Below are positions 61,551 to 64,000 of a DNA stretch of 64,000 nt, piece after piece. Within the stretch, counting starts at the first letter, position 1. Every line of letters begins with the position of its first letter. Source of the stretch: Cyclobacteriaceae bacterium. Its GTDB lineage: Bacteria > Bacteroidota > Bacteroidia > Cytophagales > Cyclobacteriaceae. The stretch covers positions 1 through 64,000 of the forward strand of contig JAHBUB010000012.1 of assembly GCA_019638285.1 (NCBI GenBank). Reading direction: 5' to 3'. The translations under genes were made by a program, and so were the position numbers. The notes beneath the pieces were generated by a model, which was given only the letters and a program-made list of their open reading frames with translations, did no database searches and had not been told where the DNA came from.

Positions 61551-62735
61551 TTAGGATTGTTCAATAGCTTTGAGTAGGATTTCGCTGGAGGATTTTATTT
61601 CATCTTCCGTAATTGATAGAGGAGGTGCTATTCTAAAGCTGTAGGGACAAGAGAGGAACCAAAAGCAGATGACTCCCATTTCCAATGCATTGTTCACAAT
61701 CCGCTTTACTTTTTCTTCCGACTCGAAGTCAATAGCAAAAAACAAACCCATCCTACGCATTTCTTTGATAGAAGGATGCGCCAGGTATTTTTCAAATAGC
61801 TTTCCTTTTCTCTCTACCTGTTCCACTAACTTTTCTTCCTGAAGTACTTCGAGAGTAGCCAGAGCGGATGCACAGCAAAGGGGGTTACCACCAAAGGTGG
61901 TAATATGCCCAAGCATAGGATCGTGAGTCAATAATCTCATCAACTTCTGATCAGCGATAAAGGCCCCAATGGGAAGCCCTCCTCCAAAGGCTTTTCCGAT
62001 GGTTAAAATATCGGGAACGATATCGAATTGTTCAAAAGCAAATAAAGTTCCTGTTCTGCCCATTCCGCACTGAATCTCATCCAGAATGAGTAAGGCTCCC
62101 GTCTCATCACATTTTTCTCTTAACGCTTTCATATATTCCCTTGTAGGAATTCTCACTCCTGCATCTCCCTGAATGGTCTCCATGATCACGCATGCGGTTT
62201 TATCGTTGATGGCTGAAAGGTGATCAAGGTTATCAAATTCTATAAAGTGGATACCAGGAAGTAAAGGGCGGAAGGCATTTTTTTTCGTTTCGTTACCTGA
62301 AACGCTTAGCGATCCATGTGTGCTTCCGTGATATGACTTTTGAAATGAAATAATATTAGTTCTACCCGTTGCTCTTTTGGCTAGCTTTAATGCGCCTTCA
62401 TTGGCTTCCGTGCCTGAGTTGACAAAGTAGCAGCAGTTGAGTGACCCTGGGAGCAGTGATGTTATTTTTTGTGCCAGCAGGTTAGGTGTAGATTGGATGT
62501 ATTCCCCATACACCATTACGTGTAAATGCTTATCGGCCTGGTCTTTGATGGCTTGTACTACTTTTGGATGCCGATGGCCGATATGGGTAACGCCAACGCC
62601 TGAAATCAAATCGATGTATCGTTTACCACCCGGCTCGTACAAGTAAATACCTTCTGCGCGTTCAATAGGAATTAGAAATGGAAATGGAGTAGTTTGGGCG
62701 AGGTGGATTAAGAAAACTTCTGAGCTGTATTCCAT
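61551..62735 (-). CDS. Class III (aspartate family) aminotransferase
   Basis: A 394-residue PLP enzyme of the acetylornithine/ornithine/GABA aminotransferase type. PLP-binding Lys is in DILTIGKAFGGGLPIG (about residue 245); YFVNSGTEANEGALKLAKRATGR binds the phosphate, SYHGSTHGSLS and ILDEIQCGMGRTG are further signatures. The precise substrate cannot be decided: the gene is not within an arginine cluster, so ornithine, acetylornithine or a beta-amino substrate are all possible. ATG at 62735 is chosen; a TTG two codons upstream is the only earlier start. It converges on hslV with 6 bases between stops. Confidence 0.92.
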   Translation of the reverse strand: MEYSSEVFLIHLAQTTPFPFLIPIERAEGIYLYEPGGKRYIDLISGVGVTHIGHRHPKVVQAIKDQADKHLHVMVYGEYIQSTPNLLAQKITSLLPGSLNCCYFVNSGTEANEGALKLAKRATGRTNIISFQKSYHGSTHGSLSVSGNETKKNAFRPLLPGIHFIEFDNLDHLSAINDKTACVIMETIQGDAGVRIPTREYMKALREKCDETGALLILDEIQCGMGRTGTLFAFEQFDIVPDILTIGKAFGGGLPIGAFIADQKLMRLLTHDPMLGHITTFGGNPLCCASALATLEVLQEEKLVEQVERKGKLFEKYLAHPSIKEMRRMGLFFAIDFESEEKVKRIVNNALEMGVICFWFLSCPYSFRIAPPLSITEDEIKSSSEILLKAIEQS

Positions 62736-62762
62736 AGACAAATCTACCTACTTCATGAGGCA

Positions 62763-62795
62763 AAAGAAAAGCCCTTCCCATTTTTTGGGAAAGGC
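62763..62795 (-). terminator. Terminator downstream of the 41-residue membrane gene
   Basis: On the minus strand GCCTTTCCCA-AAAA-TGGGAAGGGC forms a 10-base-pair stem with one U-G pair, followed by TTTTCTTTT. It lies 25 bases after the stop of the small gene at 62821 and before the aminotransferase start. Confidence 0.8.
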
Positions 62796-62820
62796 CAGAA
62801 TTCGTTGCTTTCAAAGTATA

Positions 62821-62946
62821 TTATTGAGCTTCCAAAACAATAGAGATTATTATTCCCATGATAATGATTATACCCAGGAATATTACTTCCCAATGTCTTC
62901 CAGAATACCGTCCCCCTGGGTAAACCAAGTTTTTTAATCTATTCAT
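62821..62946 (-). CDS. Probable small single-span membrane protein, 41 residues
   Basis: A minus-strand frame from ATG at 62946 to TAA at 62821 encodes 41 residues: a basic, Gly-rich N-terminus (MNRLKNLVYPGGRYSGRHW) and one strongly hydrophobic helix (VIFLGIIIIMGIIISIVL, about residues 21-38) ending LEAQ. A good terminator follows 25 bases downstream, which supports an independent transcript. Positive-inside charge predicts a cytoplasmic N-terminus. No family is recognised; small membrane proteins of this kind often modulate transporters or stress responses, but none is assigned. Confidence 0.55.
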   Translation of the reverse strand: MNRLKNLVYPGGRYSGRHWEVIFLGIIIIMGIIISIVLEAQ

Positions 62947-63355
62947 GTCAGGTAGCTTTTGGTGATACAAACTTGTTATGCAAAGCTTTGGAATTTGTAA
63001 TGAAGGATTTCATCAAATACACTGAAAATCATACATCAGTAAAGAAGTCCTACAAGTATTGCTTTAAGCAAATAAAAGCTGCCCCTACGGGTATTTTAGA
63101 TATTACCTGGCCATTATTTCTCCGTTTTATAGAGGATTGGGCTTAAAGATTGATAAGTCGGGACCGTTTCTTTTACTTTTTTTTGTGAAACGCAGGTTAA
63201 ATGAAAGGGCTATTGCTCTGCAGAATGCTCAGCAACAATACAGAGTATATTTCCTACCAATGAGCTCAACTATCGAGTAAACGATCAAATCGATATTTCA
63301 AGTTCCGGTGCTCCTACCTTTTCCGGTCAGACCCCAACTGAGGTTCAGGTGTCTA

Positions 63356-63404
63356 CTTTGAACCTTGAACTTTAAACTTTGAACTTTAAACTTTGAACTT
63401 TGAA
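63356..63404. repeat. Heptamer tandem repeat, seven copies
   Basis: Seven contiguous 7-base units read CTTTGAA, CCTTGAA, CTTTAAA, CTTTGAA, CTTTAAA, CTTTGAA and CTTTGAA. The tract ends 5 bases before the GAPDH stop codon on the minus strand. It is an intergenic simple repeat; length variation between strains would be expected. Confidence 0.9.
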
Positions 63405-63408
63405 TTCT

Positions 63409-64000
<592 letters not shown>

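Larger units (their letters stand above)
62736..63408. other. Largely noncoding region with a small membrane gene and heptamer repeats
   Basis: The region holds a terminator (62763-62795) and a probable 41-codon minus-strand gene (62821-62946). A 48-codon plus-strand frame (63000-63146, MKDFIKYTENHTSVKKSYKY) has no other support. Two short open stretches in different plus frames lie between 63185 and 63375, and a 7-base tandem repeat tract lies just before the GAPDH stop. I see no complete larger gene; decay of an older gene is possible. Confidence 0.5.

Noticed and set aside
62755-62937. 60-codon plus-strand frame opposite the 41-residue membrane gene
   Set aside because: It runs through the terminator hairpin and is explained by the complementary small gene and its flanks.
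63000-63146. 48-codon plus-strand frame starting MKDFIKYTENH
   Set aside because: No family, promoter or terminator support and short length; mentioned only in the region description.
63185-63375. Two short protein-like stretches in different plus-strand frames
   Set aside because: They could be a frameshifted remnant, but no family could be recognised and the second runs into the heptamer repeat, so a pseudogene is not claimed.

Overview
The window looks like chromosomal DNA from a free-living, aerobic, pigmented member of the Bacteroidota, most likely order Cytophagales. The evidence is a SusC/SusD pair, a class III glutamine synthetase, 800-residue FtsX/MacB-type ABC permeases, LytTR two-component genes, few recognisable Shine-Dalgarno sites, and promoter -7 elements of the Bacteroidota form TAnnTTTG. 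The species cannot be named from the sequence. I see no insertion sequence, CRISPR array, rRNA, complete tRNA or prophage.

Layout. 1-2030: thioesterase tail, SmpB, an NlpC/P60-like protein lacking its catalytic Cys, and an HNH nuclease. 2516-6993: a SusC/SusD uptake pair with no neighbouring degradative enzymes. 7083-17236: a histidine kinase and sigma-54 response regulator diverge from a membrane-fusion protein, an ABC ATPase and two large permeases; the intergenic region holds a near-consensus -24/-12 element and two GAACGTYCG repeats. 17362-20739: two M14 carboxypeptidase homologues, one complete and one with every catalytic residue replaced. 20940-28387: an eight-gene carotenoid/photolyase operon (ECF sigma factor, crtI, crtB, idi, photolyase, SRPBCC protein, crtZ, crtYcd type cyclase), preceded by a MerR regulator with the cobalamin-binding motifs of the light sensor CarH. 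Its promoter carries two identical inverted repeats.

28465-34049: a ligase-associated DEXH helicase and the PdeM phosphoesterase flank a PiT phosphate transporter with a long soluble tail. 34039-39240: CapA-like protein, outer-membrane barrel, amidohydrolase lipoprotein, TerB-like and DUF2807 proteins. 39242-49867: housekeeping and proteolytic genes (GlnN-type glutamine synthetase, S41 protease, RidA, FabH, LeuS, M28 peptidase). 50038-54705: a TonB-dependent receptor, a TPR-like periplasmic protein and a LytS/LytTR pair. 54709-59305: a lone Rieske oxygenase and a zincin/beta-propeller/barrel protein. 59388-64000: pyruvate dehydrogenase E2, HslV, a class III aminotransferase, a probable 41-residue membrane protein and a GAPDH gene with a frameshift near the window end.

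The most coherent system is the putative B12-dependent light switch: the CarH-like protein would bind the duplicated repeats that cover the promoter of the sigma factor-carotenoid-photolyase operon, so that light releases both pigment synthesis (CrtI, CrtB, cyclase and CrtZ imply zeaxanthin) and DNA photorepair. The second is the sigma-54 circuit driving an envelope ABC exporter. Both rest on motifs read directly from the sequence plus family knowledge; neither has been tested here.
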